31,457 nucleotides of DNA from CAZMSQ01 sp964569025 (GTDB lineage Bacteria > Bacteroidota > Bacteroidia > Chitinophagales > Saprospiraceae): contig CAZMSQ010000027.1 in NCBI GenBank assembly GCA_964569025.1, forward strand, positions 1 through 31,457. Direction: 5' to 3'. A program made the translations under genes and the position numbers. The notes under the pieces are model-generated. The model saw only the letters and a program-made list of their open reading frames with translations. It did not search any database and had not been told where the DNA came from. Below are positions 8,856 to 17,243 of the stretch, one piece after another; the first letter of the stretch is position 1, and each line of letters begins with the position of its first letter.

Positions 8856-9815
8856 ATGTCAGCACATCCCAAGGATTGGCAAGTTATCATTAATCCAACA
8901 GCCGGGCAGGGCCGGGGTGGCCAGCGGTGGGCGCGGGTTTCTCGCAAGCTTGGAGGCAGCTGGCAGGTGAAGCACACACAGTATGGCGGGCATCTCGGAC
9001 AGCTTGTCCACGAGGCTCTGGACCGGGGCTGCCGCCACCTTATTGGGGTCGGTGGCGACGGTACCCACCATGAGCTGATTAATGGCATTCTTACCCACCC
9101 ATCTGCACCTGATACAACTTACGCGCTCCTTCCGGCAGGCACAGGCAATGATTGGGCACGGATGTGGGGGATATCCTCTCGCCCGGACCAATGGGCCGCC
9201 ATGTTTGCTCAGCAACAGACGGCTTGGCAGGACGTTGGACTTGTGACCTGTGATTTTCAGGGTAAGATTGTCAGGCGTGCCTTCGTCAATATGGCGGGAC
9301 TCGGGTACGGGGCTAATGTGGTGCGCCACATGAAGCAGGCCGGCAAACAGGGCGGCGGTCGTCTGCGGTATCTTGTGGCCGGAATTCAGTCATTGCATAC
9401 CTGGAAGCCTCAGCCTGTGCGTATGGTGATTGACGGAACTCCCATCAGCATGGCTGTATTTCTTCTTCAGTTTGGCATCTCGGCCTTCGCTGGGGGTGGG
9501 ATGCAGTTTGCGCCCCACGCCCATCCAGCCGATGGCTTGCTGGCCTGCACGCTCATCGGGGAGGTCAGCACCGGTCGGATTGTCCGGAATCTGCACCGTC
9601 TGTATCTCGGCACAATCGGTGCCATGAAGGGGGTGGAGTTGAATTCTGTGCAGGAAATCCGCATCGCACACCTTGATGAGCACGAGCCACTTTGGCTTGA
9701 GTGTGACGGAGAACTCATTGGCCACACGCCTGTTACTCTATCAGTGGCTCCACGGGCACTCAGGGTTCTTTGCCCTGAAGAATCAGCACGAAAGTGGAAT
9801 CCGGACGAGTCGTGA
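8856..9815 (+). CDS. Diacylglycerol/lipid kinase family protein (YegS/BmrU type)
   Basis: 319 residues from ATG at 8856; the frame is open back to 8739, but the conserved sequence begins WQVIINPTAGQGRG just after this ATG. The kinase nucleotide-binding motif GGDGT is at 66-70 (VGGDGTHHELINGI) and the second conserved motif PAGTGNDWAR at 93-102. The C-terminal lobe contains LECDGE. Family members phosphorylate diacylglycerol, sphingoid or related lipids with ATP at the membrane. The exact lipid cannot be read from sequence. It is followed after 50 bp by a secreted coiled-coil protein gene on the same strand. Confidence 0.87.
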   Translation: MSAHPKDWQVIINPTAGQGRGGQRWARVSRKLGGSWQVKHTQYGGHLGQLVHEALDRGCRHLIGVGGDGTHHELINGILTHPSAPDTTYALLPAGTGNDWARMWGISSRPDQWAAMFAQQQTAWQDVGLVTCDFQGKIVRRAFVNMAGLGYGANVVRHMKQAGKQGGGRLRYLVAGIQSLHTWKPQPVRMVIDGTPISMAVFLLQFGISAFAGGGMQFAPHAHPADGLLACTLIGEVSTGRIVRNLHRLYLGTIGAMKGVELNSVQEIRIAHLDEHEPLWLECDGELIGHTPVTLSVAPRALRVLCPEESARKWNPDES

Positions 9816-9865
9816 TTTTACCTTCGTGGCATAATCACCATTTTGCGACACAAATTATAGGCCGA

Positions 9866-10555
9866 ATGCATATTCTCCATCCATTCTCCATTCTTTTTTC
9901 TATCAGTCTGGTATTGATTACTCACAGATTACCTGCCCAAATTACAGAAGAGGTTCGGGAAATGTCCATGGGGCAACAACCCGCCATGGTGATCACCCTG
10001 CCGGGGACCAGTGAAGAGGTGGTGGAGAATGTCTGGAAATCGTACGTCAAGTCCTTTGGCGCTAAGTCAAAGTACGAGCGCAAAGAGAAGGAATACTGGG
10101 CGTCGGATGTCGATATTCTGCTTTCTGGTGATGGGCAGAGCGCTCCGGTTGCCCTGTGTGCGGTCACTGAGTCAGTGCCGGAGGGTGCAGTGCGCTTTAT
10201 TTTGTGGCTTGACAAGGGGCAAGGGAGTTTCATCTCCTCTATCGACAAAGGTGCGTGGCAGGAGGCTCAGAAATTTTTGTTTGGCTTTGCCTTAGAGGTG
10301 GCCCGGACGGAGGTGGCGCTTGATTTGGAGCGACAAGAGGCTGAGCTGCGCCGGCTGGAGTCGACCCTCAAAAAGTTGCGGAGCGACCGCGACCATTACG
10401 ACCGAGAAATTGAGAATGCACGGCAGCGAATAGCGCGGGCGGAGGAAAATATACGTGAAAATCAAAAGGAACAACTGTCTGTCAGGCAGCTTATTGACGG
10501 TAAAATCAGTACCATAGAACAAGTCAAAGCACGACTTAAAGAGCTGAGTCAGTAA
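9866..10555 (+). CDS. Secreted protein of unknown function with C-terminal coiled coil
   Basis: 229 residues from ATG at 9866, chosen because it opens directly into a signal peptide (MHILHPFSILFSISLVLITH, cleavage probably near LPA-Q). The mature N-terminal half (~25-145) is a soluble region with no motif I recognise. The C-terminal ~80 residues are strongly heptad-like and charged (LERQEAELRRLESTLKKL and onward), a long coiled coil. It is probably periplasmic. It follows the lipid kinase gene and ends 4 bp before a strong terminator. No function is proposed. Confidence 0.72.
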   Translation: MHILHPFSILFSISLVLITHRLPAQITEEVREMSMGQQPAMVITLPGTSEEVVENVWKSYVKSFGAKSKYERKEKEYWASDVDILLSGDGQSAPVALCAVTESVPEGAVRFILWLDKGQGSFISSIDKGAWQEAQKFLFGFALEVARTEVALDLERQEAELRRLESTLKKLRSDRDHYDREIENARQRIARAEENIRENQKEQLSVRQLIDGKISTIEQVKARLKELSQ

Positions 10556-10558
10556 GAT

Positions 10559-10593
10559 AACCGCGGCGGGCAGCCGTACCCGCCGCGGTTTTT
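10559..10593 (+). terminator. Rho-independent terminator
   Basis: A perfect 12-bp inverted repeat (10559-10570 and 10579-10590, arm AACCGCGGCGGG) closes an 8-nt loop and runs into TTTTT. It ends the lipid kinase/coiled-coil transcription unit. Confidence 0.92.
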
Positions 10594-10601
10594 CCATGCT
10601 T

Positions 10602-10856
10602 CTATTTCTTCAAGATGACCTTGAGTGTTTTCATAACACGGCCATTTGTAGAGATTGTATAAAAATATGTCCCTGCCGGAAGTTCGTTTCCGTCAGTCAC
10701 CAGCGTGTAGAGCCCGGTAGGGGTTTCTCCTTCAAATAAAACCTTGCTGAAAGTTCCGTCAATATTTGACAGGTTGATACGCAAATCAGCAGGTGCATTC
10801 AGCGCGTAGTGAAGAGTGTTTGTTTGAGAGAATGTAAACCTTCTGTAAGGGTTGTA
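10602..10856 (-). pseudogene. Orphan T9SS type A C-terminal sorting domain (gene remnant)
   Basis: Reading minus from just after a TAA at 10857-10859, the frame gives YNPYRRFTFSQTNTLHYAL and onward, then LPAGTYFYTISTNGR and MKTLKVILKK before a TAG at 10602-10604. This matches the T9SS type A sorting domain pattern (NP...ISF..., L..G.Y.Y.I...G....K.VL.K). It starts exactly where a passenger domain should join, but no passenger lies upstream: the next 240 bp are AT-rich and non-coding. The only start codon is a TTG at 10784, inside the domain. I read it as the 3' stump of a deleted secreted-protein gene. Confidence 0.7.
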
Positions 10857-11096
10857 TTAATTTTTGAAGATATTTGTATAAATCGCGTTAAGATTTGCGT
10901 TTAAATTTTTAGATGGTCTAAGTTTTGATTCTTTGAGAAAGATTTCTTTTCAGATTATCTTAATTTTCAATACATTTGTAGACACAAAATGAGTGCGTTT
11001 CTTAAAGTCCAATGCTTTTTGACTGAATCTTCGCGGAGAATAGGCTTCAGAGAATGACGAAGAAAGCATGCCTGGCTTCTGAAATTTCAATACGTT
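10857..11096. promoter_or_regulatory. AT-rich intergenic region with putative plus-strand promoter
   Basis: 240 bp with no supportable gene. TACATTTG at 10971-10978 fits the Bacteroidota -7 consensus TAnnTTTG; the -33 element is weak (a T-rich run at 10947-10950, 20 bp upstream). It would drive the 11097 gene with a leader of ~110 nt. Confidence 0.35.
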
Positions 11097-11819
11097 ATGA
11101 GCTTTTTTCAAATCATCCGGGAGGCGAGGTACAGCAGAGCGCTGCTGGATCAACTTGAAGAGTTGCTCGAAGAAAAGGAGTCTCCGCAATTGTCAGCGTC
11201 TGATGCGCAAGATCTTTTGGACGTGCTGCATGAGGGGGATGTACTCACCCTTACAGACCTCAATACGCTGCGTTATGTCGCGGACCACTTTCCCATGGAT
11301 GATGAAGCTGCTCAGCTGATTGCACTGTTTCTTGAGCAGCAGGAAGTCGGTGTAATCGACCAGCGGCTTGAAAAAGTTGTGAAATACGACTTTGGCATCG
11401 CTCATCTCTCTATGAATATCCCACCTTCCGATCTTGAGAAGCTCGAAAAATCTTCCAAAGATGGGTTGCAACTTGAAGAGGCTTTTGCTGAAATCATGTA
11501 TGCATGGTTTACAGATGGGCTCCACCCCCTTTCCCCATATGCGGTTCTTATGAACTATTACCGCCTTTACCCGGGTTCGGTATCAGGTTGGGACGAAAGC
11601 CTGTATGGCTATATCAAAGCCCACCTGAATGAAGCCACCGTCGATGTGCTGAAGTCTGAAGAATGGGAGGCACACGGAATAGACCCCGCTGCCTTCTGGG
11701 GTTTTCGCCTGACGTTGCATCAATTCCCAAATTACCGATTCTTCGGCTTTGTGTCACGGTCGGGCCAGGACAGTGCATTCTGCCGCGGTGCCGAACGGCA
11801 GGGCGATTCTGCTTCCTGA
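11097..11819 (+). CDS. Hypothetical acidic protein
   Basis: 240 residues, no recognised domain. It is acidic and helix-rich at the N-terminus (LLDQLEELLEEKESPQLSA), with no signal peptide or membrane segment, so probably cytoplasmic. The middle (LHPLSPYAVLMNYYRLYPG) looks like a folded globular domain. The last ~20 residues (SRSGQDSAFCRGAERQGDSA) look less protein-like, so a late frameshift cannot be excluded. It sits 55 bp upstream of fdhD on the same strand and may be cotranscribed with it. No function is proposed. Confidence 0.6.
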   Translation: MSFFQIIREARYSRALLDQLEELLEEKESPQLSASDAQDLLDVLHEGDVLTLTDLNTLRYVADHFPMDDEAAQLIALFLEQQEVGVIDQRLEKVVKYDFGIAHLSMNIPPSDLEKLEKSSKDGLQLEEAFAEIMYAWFTDGLHPLSPYAVLMNYYRLYPGSVSGWDESLYGYIKAHLNEATVDVLKSEEWEAHGIDPAAFWGFRLTLHQFPNYRFFGFVSRSGQDSAFCRGAERQGDSAS

Positions 11820-11874
11820 TTCTTTTTACCTTTGATGGAAATTTCACACTTTGGACAACCAACGGTCCGGCACG

Positions 11875-12702
11875 ATGCCCTGCGAGGTAGAGAAATTTCG
11901 TTCAGGAGTCCTCTCCTCCGGAGACGATGTGCTTGCCGTGGAGGAGCCTCTGGAAATCAGACTGCGAGATGGAAACGGCCGCTCTTTGCCAGTTGCTGTA
12001 ACGATGCGTACTCCCGGGAATGACGAGTTGCTGTCTCTTGGATTTTTGCTGTCGGAAGGCATTCTGGGAAGTCAGGACGAGGTGCGTGAGGTTGTGCATG
12101 TCCAGACATTCAAGCCTGAGGGCCGGGGGAATGTCATTGAAGTGACGCTCCGCTCCGGCGTTACTCCTGATGTAGACCGTCTCCAGCGTCATTTCTACAC
12201 TTCCAGCAGTTGCGGGGTTTGCGGGAAGGCCTCTCTCGAGGCCGTCGCAGCTCAGCTGCCACCATCTCTACCCGCTAGCCCGTGGTCTGTTGGGCCAGAC
12301 CTCCTCTGTAAGTTGCCACAAGAATTGAATAAATCCCAGAGTGTCTTTGGCAAAACAGGTGGTTTACACGCTGCCGGTCTTTTTTCAACGGAGGGAGAGC
12401 TGCTATTTTCATTTGAAGACGTTGGTCGCCATAATGCTGTCGACAAACTGCTTGGTCGGGCCATGCGTGAGCAGATGCTGCCTCTTGACGGATACATTCT
12501 TTTGCTCAGCGGCAGAGCCAGTTTTGAGCTTATCCAGAAAGCCCTGATGGGAGGACTTTCCATGGTCGCTGCAATCGGGGCACCCTCCAGTCTGGCTGTC
12601 AGCCTTGCCCGTGATCATGATGTGACCTTGGTCGGGTTTCTTGCAGACAGCCGTTTCAACGTTTATTCCGGACAACACAGAATCCATCGCACCTCCTCAT
12701 GA
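11875..12702 (+). CDS. fdhD: Formate dehydrogenase accessory sulfurtransferase FdhD
   Basis: 275 residues from ATG at 11875 (a TTG at 11851 is an alternative start). FdhD passes sulfur from a cysteine desulfurase to the bis-MGD molybdenum cofactor of formate dehydrogenases. The diagnostic loop SSCGVCGK holds two cysteines (113 and 116) matching the conserved CxxC of the family. Other family segments are VEEPLEIRL near the start, TPGNDELLSLGFLLSEG, FEDVGRHNAVDKLLG, and the C-terminal LSGRASFELIQKA. Its stop overlaps the start of lnt (ATGA at 12699-12702), so the two are translationally coupled. No formate dehydrogenase or molybdenum-cofactor gene is in the window. Confidence 0.93.
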   Translation: MPCEVEKFRSGVLSSGDDVLAVEEPLEIRLRDGNGRSLPVAVTMRTPGNDELLSLGFLLSEGILGSQDEVREVVHVQTFKPEGRGNVIEVTLRSGVTPDVDRLQRHFYTSSSCGVCGKASLEAVAAQLPPSLPASPWSVGPDLLCKLPQELNKSQSVFGKTGGLHAAGLFSTEGELLFSFEDVGRHNAVDKLLGRAMREQMLPLDGYILLLSGRASFELIQKALMGGLSMVAAIGAPSSLAVSLARDHDVTLVGFLADSRFNVYSGQHRIHRTSS

Positions 12703-14495
12703 AGCGACGAGTCCCGACACCACTGCTTCATGTGCTTGTATTCGGTGTATCCGTGCTTGCTGCAGGCATGTTCGCAATCTTGATGGAGCGTTCTTGGCAG
12801 GCCACCGGATCCTGGCATTCTCTGACCCTTGGCCTTTTCCTCAGCATTTGGATAGGCCTGCTTGCCATGCAGACCATTAGATGGAGAAGCAACATGTTCA
12901 AATGGAGGCTTCTCGGGCTGAGCCTGATTGCCGGCTTTTTGTTGTGGCTGGGTTTTCCGCCCTCACCATTCACGCCTCTGATGGCGGTGGCTTTTGTCCC
13001 AGTTTGTATGGTGCAACGCGAAATTGAAACCTACAATGCGCAGGCAGAGAACCGTCCGATACGGCCGGGCTTTTTCTTCTTCCACGCATTCCTGCTTTGG
13101 AACATGCTCTCCACTTACTGGGTCGCCAATGCCGAACTCGCTGCCGGCATTTTCGCCAATACCGCCAACGCAGCTCTTATGACCCTCCCTTTTTTGTTGT
13201 GGCACCACACGCGGAAATTCATGAGTGGGTCAGTGACCCGAATTGCCCTTATCAGCTACTGGTTGGCCTTCGAATACATTCATCACAATTGGGAATTGGC
13301 ATGGCCCTGGCTCAGTCTTGGCAATGCGCTGGGGGAGTGGCCGGTGTTGGCGCAGTGGTATGCATGGACGGGCGTCACCGGAGGCTCCCTGTGGATTCTC
13401 ATGACCAATATATTCACCTTCAGATTGGTCAGGCACTACTATTACGGCATCCCAATCAAAAAAAGAGGTGTCACCAGAGCCTTGTTCCTGTGGCTCGTCA
13501 TCCCGGTAGCTATCTCTTTGCTGTTATTGCTTCGCACCCGCCAATCTGAACGCTTCGCAGAAGTGGTTATCGTACAACCCGATACCAATCCTTTCGAGCA
13601 GACCTCCCGCGCTGGCGGGCCCGCCCGCGTCCGCCATCTTCTAAGCCTTGCCGAGCCTCTGCTGACTGATTCGACTGATTTCCTCATTTTCCCGGAGGCA
13701 GCCCTCGGCCCCGCTGACAAGTCAAGAGTTGGCACCGAGGGTGAGACAGGACTGCTCAAAGATTGGCTCCGCAATCATCCGGGACTGCAGGTCATCACCG
13801 GCCTGACCCTCATTGAGTGGTTCAGCCCGACCGATACGCTTCCCCCTTTTATCCGGGAGTTCAAAAATGAGAATGGCTCTCTTCGCCACTATGCTGTCTA
13901 CAACGCAGCGGTTGGCTTTGACGGCACTCTTGCTGAGCCGCGGTCTTCCTATAAATCCAAACTCGTGCCTGGAGCGGAGACTTTCCCCTACCGTCAGTTT
14001 CTTGGTTTTTTAGACCCCCTGCTTCAAGCCTTCGGAGCGGGAGGCAGCGGCTTCGGTACTCAGTCGGAGCGATCAATCTTTCAATCTGCCTCAGGCACTG
14101 TCAGCCCCCTCATTTGCTACGAGTCTGCCTTCGGCGAGTTCGTCACCGGCTTTGTCAGCCACGGAGCCGAGGCCCTGATCATCATCACCAACGACAGCTG
14201 GTGGGGCCGCACTGCGGGCCACCGGCAGCACCTCCGCCTGGCCTCCCTCCGAGCCATCGAAACCGGCCGCGCCATTGCGCGCTGCGCCAACGGCGGCATC
14301 AGCGCTCTCATTGCTCCGGATGGCTCAGTCACCACCCCAACCTCCTACGGCCACCCCACCGCCATCAGCGGCCCTATCCCCCTCTTTACCCACCAAACTT
14401 TCTACACCAAATTCGGAGATCTTCCCGGCCGCATTGCCCTCATCCTCACACTCCTCCTCACCGCCAACCTCCTCGCCAAACGGCTCACCCCATGA
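12699..14495 (+). CDS. lnt: Apolipoprotein N-acyltransferase
   Basis: 598 residues. Lnt adds the third acyl chain to the N-terminal Cys of lipoproteins in the inner membrane. The N-terminal ~290 residues hold about seven hydrophobic segments; the rest is a nitrilase-type domain. Catalytic residues are visible: Glu333 in FPEAALGP, Lys419 in YKSKLVPGAE (the form usual in Bacteroidota), and Cys473 in SPLICYESAFGE; NDSWWG follows as expected. It is longer than the E. coli enzyme (512 residues), mostly through an N-terminal extension. The start overlaps the fdhD stop. The end is followed 9 bp later by the 17-bp tandem-repeat element. The last ~300 bp are unusually rich in C. Confidence 0.93.
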   Translation: MKRRVPTPLLHVLVFGVSVLAAGMFAILMERSWQATGSWHSLTLGLFLSIWIGLLAMQTIRWRSNMFKWRLLGLSLIAGFLLWLGFPPSPFTPLMAVAFVPVCMVQREIETYNAQAENRPIRPGFFFFHAFLLWNMLSTYWVANAELAAGIFANTANAALMTLPFLLWHHTRKFMSGSVTRIALISYWLAFEYIHHNWELAWPWLSLGNALGEWPVLAQWYAWTGVTGGSLWILMTNIFTFRLVRHYYYGIPIKKRGVTRALFLWLVIPVAISLLLLLRTRQSERFAEVVIVQPDTNPFEQTSRAGGPARVRHLLSLAEPLLTDSTDFLIFPEAALGPADKSRVGTEGETGLLKDWLRNHPGLQVITGLTLIEWFSPTDTLPPFIREFKNENGSLRHYAVYNAAVGFDGTLAEPRSSYKSKLVPGAETFPYRQFLGFLDPLLQAFGAGGSGFGTQSERSIFQSASGTVSPLICYESAFGEFVTGFVSHGAEALIIITNDSWWGRTAGHRQHLRLASLRAIETGRAIARCANGGISALIAPDGSVTTPTSYGHPTAISGPIPLFTHQTFYTKFGDLPGRIALILTLLLTANLLAKRLTP

Positions 14496-14504
14496 TTCCC
14501 TTGC

Positions 14505-14588
14505 CCGACCCGGTCGGACGGCTATAGTGGTCGGACGACTATAGTGGTCGGACGACTATAGTGGTCGGACGACTATAGTGGTCCGACC
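14505..14588. repeat. 17-bp palindromic tandem-repeat element, copy 1
   Basis: Layout: CCGACC (14505-14510), C, then four 17-bp units (14512-14528, 14529-14545, 14546-14562, 14563-14579), closed by GGTCCGACC (14580-14588). The unit is GGTCGGACGACTATAGT; unit 1 has G for A at its tenth base. Each unit contains the palindrome ACTATAGT (GCTATAGT in unit 1). The last unit plus the closing sequence form a 26-bp inverted repeat with one G/G mismatch, and the opening CCGACC-C-GGTCGG is itself an inverted repeat. The same structure recurs at 31379. It lies 9 bp after the lnt stop. Confidence 0.95.
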
Positions 14589-14652
14589 AGTTCAGGGAGG
14601 ATATGAAAGCAGGAAAACGGGGCGCTCGTGATCTTTTTCTGTGCGCTTGCGT

Positions 14653-14660
14653 TATTTTTG
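14653..14660 (+). promoter_or_regulatory. Putative -7 element for the TonB-dependent receptor gene
   Basis: TATTTTTG matches TAnnTTTG exactly and lies 44 bp before the ATG at 14705. The -33 element is not clear, so this is a weak call. Confidence 0.35.
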
Positions 14661-14704
14661 CGCCGAAAAGAAAACCGATCCACACAACTGCACCAACTCA
14701 AACG

Positions 14705-17161
14705 ATGAAGCACCACACAACAACACCTTGCCCCATTCTCTGTATCTGCCTGTTTTTATGTTTTTTCTCTTCCGGACTCTCTGCCCAGTCGGTTTTAAAG
14801 GGACGGGTTATTGATGGGTCTGATGGCTCGCCACTTGAATTTGCAACGGTTTCTCTGTTCGGTCTTCCCGACTCAGGATTGGTGGGAGGTGGCATGACTG
14901 GTCCTGATGGGCGGTTTTCAGTGGAGGTGTCGGCTCAGGGGGCCTACTTTGCAGAGATTCAGTTTATCGGGTATGTGAAGGAAATGGTTCCGGAATTTGA
15001 GGTTACTTCGAAAAAAGGGGCTTTAGATTTGGGTGATTTGATGCTAAAGAGTGATGCCCTTGCGCTTGAAGAGGTGGAGGTCAGGGCGGAAAGAAGCCAG
15101 ATGACGATGAAGCTCGATAAGCGTGTGTTTAATGTGGGGAAGGACCTGACGAATGCAGGGGCAAATGCGGCTGAGATTTTGAATAATGTACCGTCCATCA
15201 CAGTGGATGTAGAAGGGAATATCAGCCTGCGCGGCAGTCAGAATGTCCGGATATTGGTAAATGGTAAGCCTTCGGGACTGATTGGGATGGGTGATGTGGA
15301 GGCTTTACGGCGGATGCAGGGAGATATTATTGACCGCATCGAGCTCATCACCAATCCGTCTGCCCGATATGAGGCTGAAGGGGAGGCGGGTATCATCAAT
15401 ATCATATTGAAAAAGGATCAGGAAAAAGGCTTCAATGGTTCTATCGCTGCCAATACTGGGTATCCGCACAACCATGGAGCTTCCTATAATCTGAATTACC
15501 GCCAGGCTGATCTGAACTGGTTTTCCAATTTCGGGATCAACTACCGTCGTGCTCCGGGGGGAGGTTATACAAATCAGCAATTTTTTGATGATTTGGGGCA
15601 GCCTGGGGCCGCCAGGCGGATTGACAGAGATACCGACCGGGGTGGGCTTGGTGGCAACTTTCAGTTTGGTGCCGACTGGCTGATGAATGACCGCAATACG
15701 CTCACAAGTTCTCTGCTGCTCAGAGTCGGCCAAGACGATAATATTTCTGAGCTTCTTTATACAGATTATGACCCTCTCGGCATGCCACTCGGCTCGCGTA
15801 TCCGGACTGACAACGAGCTGGAAGATGAATTCAGTATTGAATCTGCTCTGACCTATCGGAAGACCTACGAGGAAGAAGGCCGCGAGTGGGTGGTGGACGT
15901 GCGCTATAATGACGACCGTGATACAGAGCGGTCCGATTTTTTTGAGCAGGGCTACCTTCAGGAAGACCCGCTGACTCAGCAGTCTGAGATTACGGAATAT
16001 GAATCTAATTTCCTCTTTCAGACCGATTATGTTCATCCAATCGGAGAGCGGGGGAAATTGGAGGGTGGCCTTCGGGCGGCTTTGCGAACCATCAACAATG
16101 CCTTCAGGCTTGAAGAGCTCAATGATAATGGCCAGTTTGTGCCAAATCCGGCGTTTAATGATGAGTTGGAGTATACCGAGAATGTCTATGCTGCCTATCT
16201 CATTGCAGCCAATGAGTGGGACAAGTGGGGGTTGCAGGTGGGCCTGCGCACTGAGTTGTCCGATATTTCTGCCCTTCTTCTGGAGTCGGAGGTGCAGAAT
16301 GATCAAAATTACCTAAATCTTTTCCCGAGTGTGGCCCTGACCCGGAAGCTCAACGACAAAAATCAACTTCAGGCCAGCTACAGTCGCCGAATCAGCAGAC
16401 CCTACTTCCGCCTCCTTCTGCCCGTTTCTAACTTCGGAGATCCGCTGAACTTGTGGATTGGCAATCCCGCCCTGCGGCCGGAGTTTACAGACTCATGGGA
16501 GCTCAACTACCTGCTCTACCATGAAAAAGGCTCCATTATGTTCGGTACTTTTTACCGGCATACCACAAATGTGATTGAACGCGTGACATTACCGCAGGGA
16601 GACGGGACCACCCTTCGTTCTCCAATTAACTTGTCTACGCGTAACTCATATGGCTTGGAAATGAACCTTTCCGGTAACCTCACTAAATGGTGGAGTCTGA
16701 ACGGTGATCTCAATTTTTTCCGCTCCGAAATTGATGGCGAGTTCGAAGGTGTCGATTTCTCAGCAGAGACGTTCATCTGGACTGGCAGACTGAACAACAC
16801 CCTCCAGTTGGGCAATAAAATTGACATGCAACTCAGTGTCGATTATCGCAGTCCCCGAATAACCACTCAGGGCAAGAGCCTTGCGCTGTATTCCATCAAT
16901 GCCGGGTTTTCTATGGAAGTTTTGAAAGGCAAAGGTACGATGACGCTCAGCGGTCGGGATCTTTTCAATACTCGCATCTGGCGTTATTCCATTGATCTGC
17001 CGGAATTGCAGTCTGATTCCGAAACCCAATGGCGTCGCTCGCAGGGTGTCACCCTCAGTTTCACCTATCGGCTGAATCAGGACAAGCAAAGACGAGGACG
17101 GGGCGATGGACGCGGCCGGCAGCCATGGCAGGAGCAGAGGTCTGGAGGGGGAGATTTTTGA
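14705..17161 (+). CDS. TonB-dependent receptor-type outer membrane beta-barrel protein
   Basis: 818 residues from ATG at 14705, chosen over the upstream frame opening at 14603 because it begins directly with a signal peptide (PILCICLFLCFFSSGLSAQ). Residues ~28-115 are a carboxypeptidase-regulatory-like domain (LKGRVIDGSDGSPLEFATV). A TonB plug follows (ILNNVPSITVDVEGNISLRG, then VRILVNGKPSGL and IDRIELITNPSARYEAEGEA). The remainder is the barrel, ending in a basic Gly/Arg-rich tail (RRGRGDGRGRQPW). It imports or binds an unknown ligand using TonB energy. There is no SusD-like partner alongside, so it is not a typical SusC/SusD pair. It stands alone between the 17-bp repeat element and an AT-rich island. 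Confidence 0.88.
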   Translation: MKHHTTTPCPILCICLFLCFFSSGLSAQSVLKGRVIDGSDGSPLEFATVSLFGLPDSGLVGGGMTGPDGRFSVEVSAQGAYFAEIQFIGYVKEMVPEFEVTSKKGALDLGDLMLKSDALALEEVEVRAERSQMTMKLDKRVFNVGKDLTNAGANAAEILNNVPSITVDVEGNISLRGSQNVRILVNGKPSGLIGMGDVEALRRMQGDIIDRIELITNPSARYEAEGEAGIINIILKKDQEKGFNGSIAANTGYPHNHGASYNLNYRQADLNWFSNFGINYRRAPGGGYTNQQFFDDLGQPGAARRIDRDTDRGGLGGNFQFGADWLMNDRNTLTSSLLLRVGQDDNISELLYTDYDPLGMPLGSRIRTDNELEDEFSIESALTYRKTYEEEGREWVVDVRYNDDRDTERSDFFEQGYLQEDPLTQQSEITEYESNFLFQTDYVHPIGERGKLEGGLRAALRTINNAFRLEELNDNGQFVPNPAFNDELEYTENVYAAYLIAANEWDKWGLQVGLRTELSDISALLLESEVQNDQNYLNLFPSVALTRKLNDKNQLQASYSRRISRPYFRLLLPVSNFGDPLNLWIGNPALRPEFTDSWELNYLLYHEKGSIMFGTFYRHTTNVIERVTLPQGDGTTLRSPINLSTRNSYGLEMNLSGNLTKWWSLNGDLNFFRSEIDGEFEGVDFSAETFIWTGRLNNTLQLGNKIDMQLSVDYRSPRITTQGKSLALYSINAGFSMEVLKGKGTMTLSGRDLFNTRIWRYSIDLPELQSDSETQWRRSQGVTLSFTYRLNQDKQRRGRGDGRGRQPWQEQRSGGGDF

Positions 17162-17243
17162 AGTGAAAAGGGGAAAGTGTGGGGATTATTGAAGTGGGTT
17201 ATCCACAGGGAGGACAAACGCCATTGTTAGCAGTAGTTATTTT

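Noticed and set aside
14114..14527. Pro/His-rich plus-strand frame at the end of lnt
   Set aside because: A shadow frame caused by the C-rich 3' end of lnt; lnt has its catalytic Cys in the other frame here.
14505..14588. CRISPR array
   Set aside because: The 17-bp units abut directly with no spacers, and no cas gene is in the window.
15305..16306. 333-codon minus-strand open frame
   Set aside because: It lies wholly inside the TonB-dependent receptor gene, has no family features, and the plus-strand frame has clear domains.
17199..17207. Perfect DnaA-box sequence TTATCCACA
   Set aside because: A single box with no AT-rich unwinding region, no cluster and no dnaA/dnaN nearby; likely chance.
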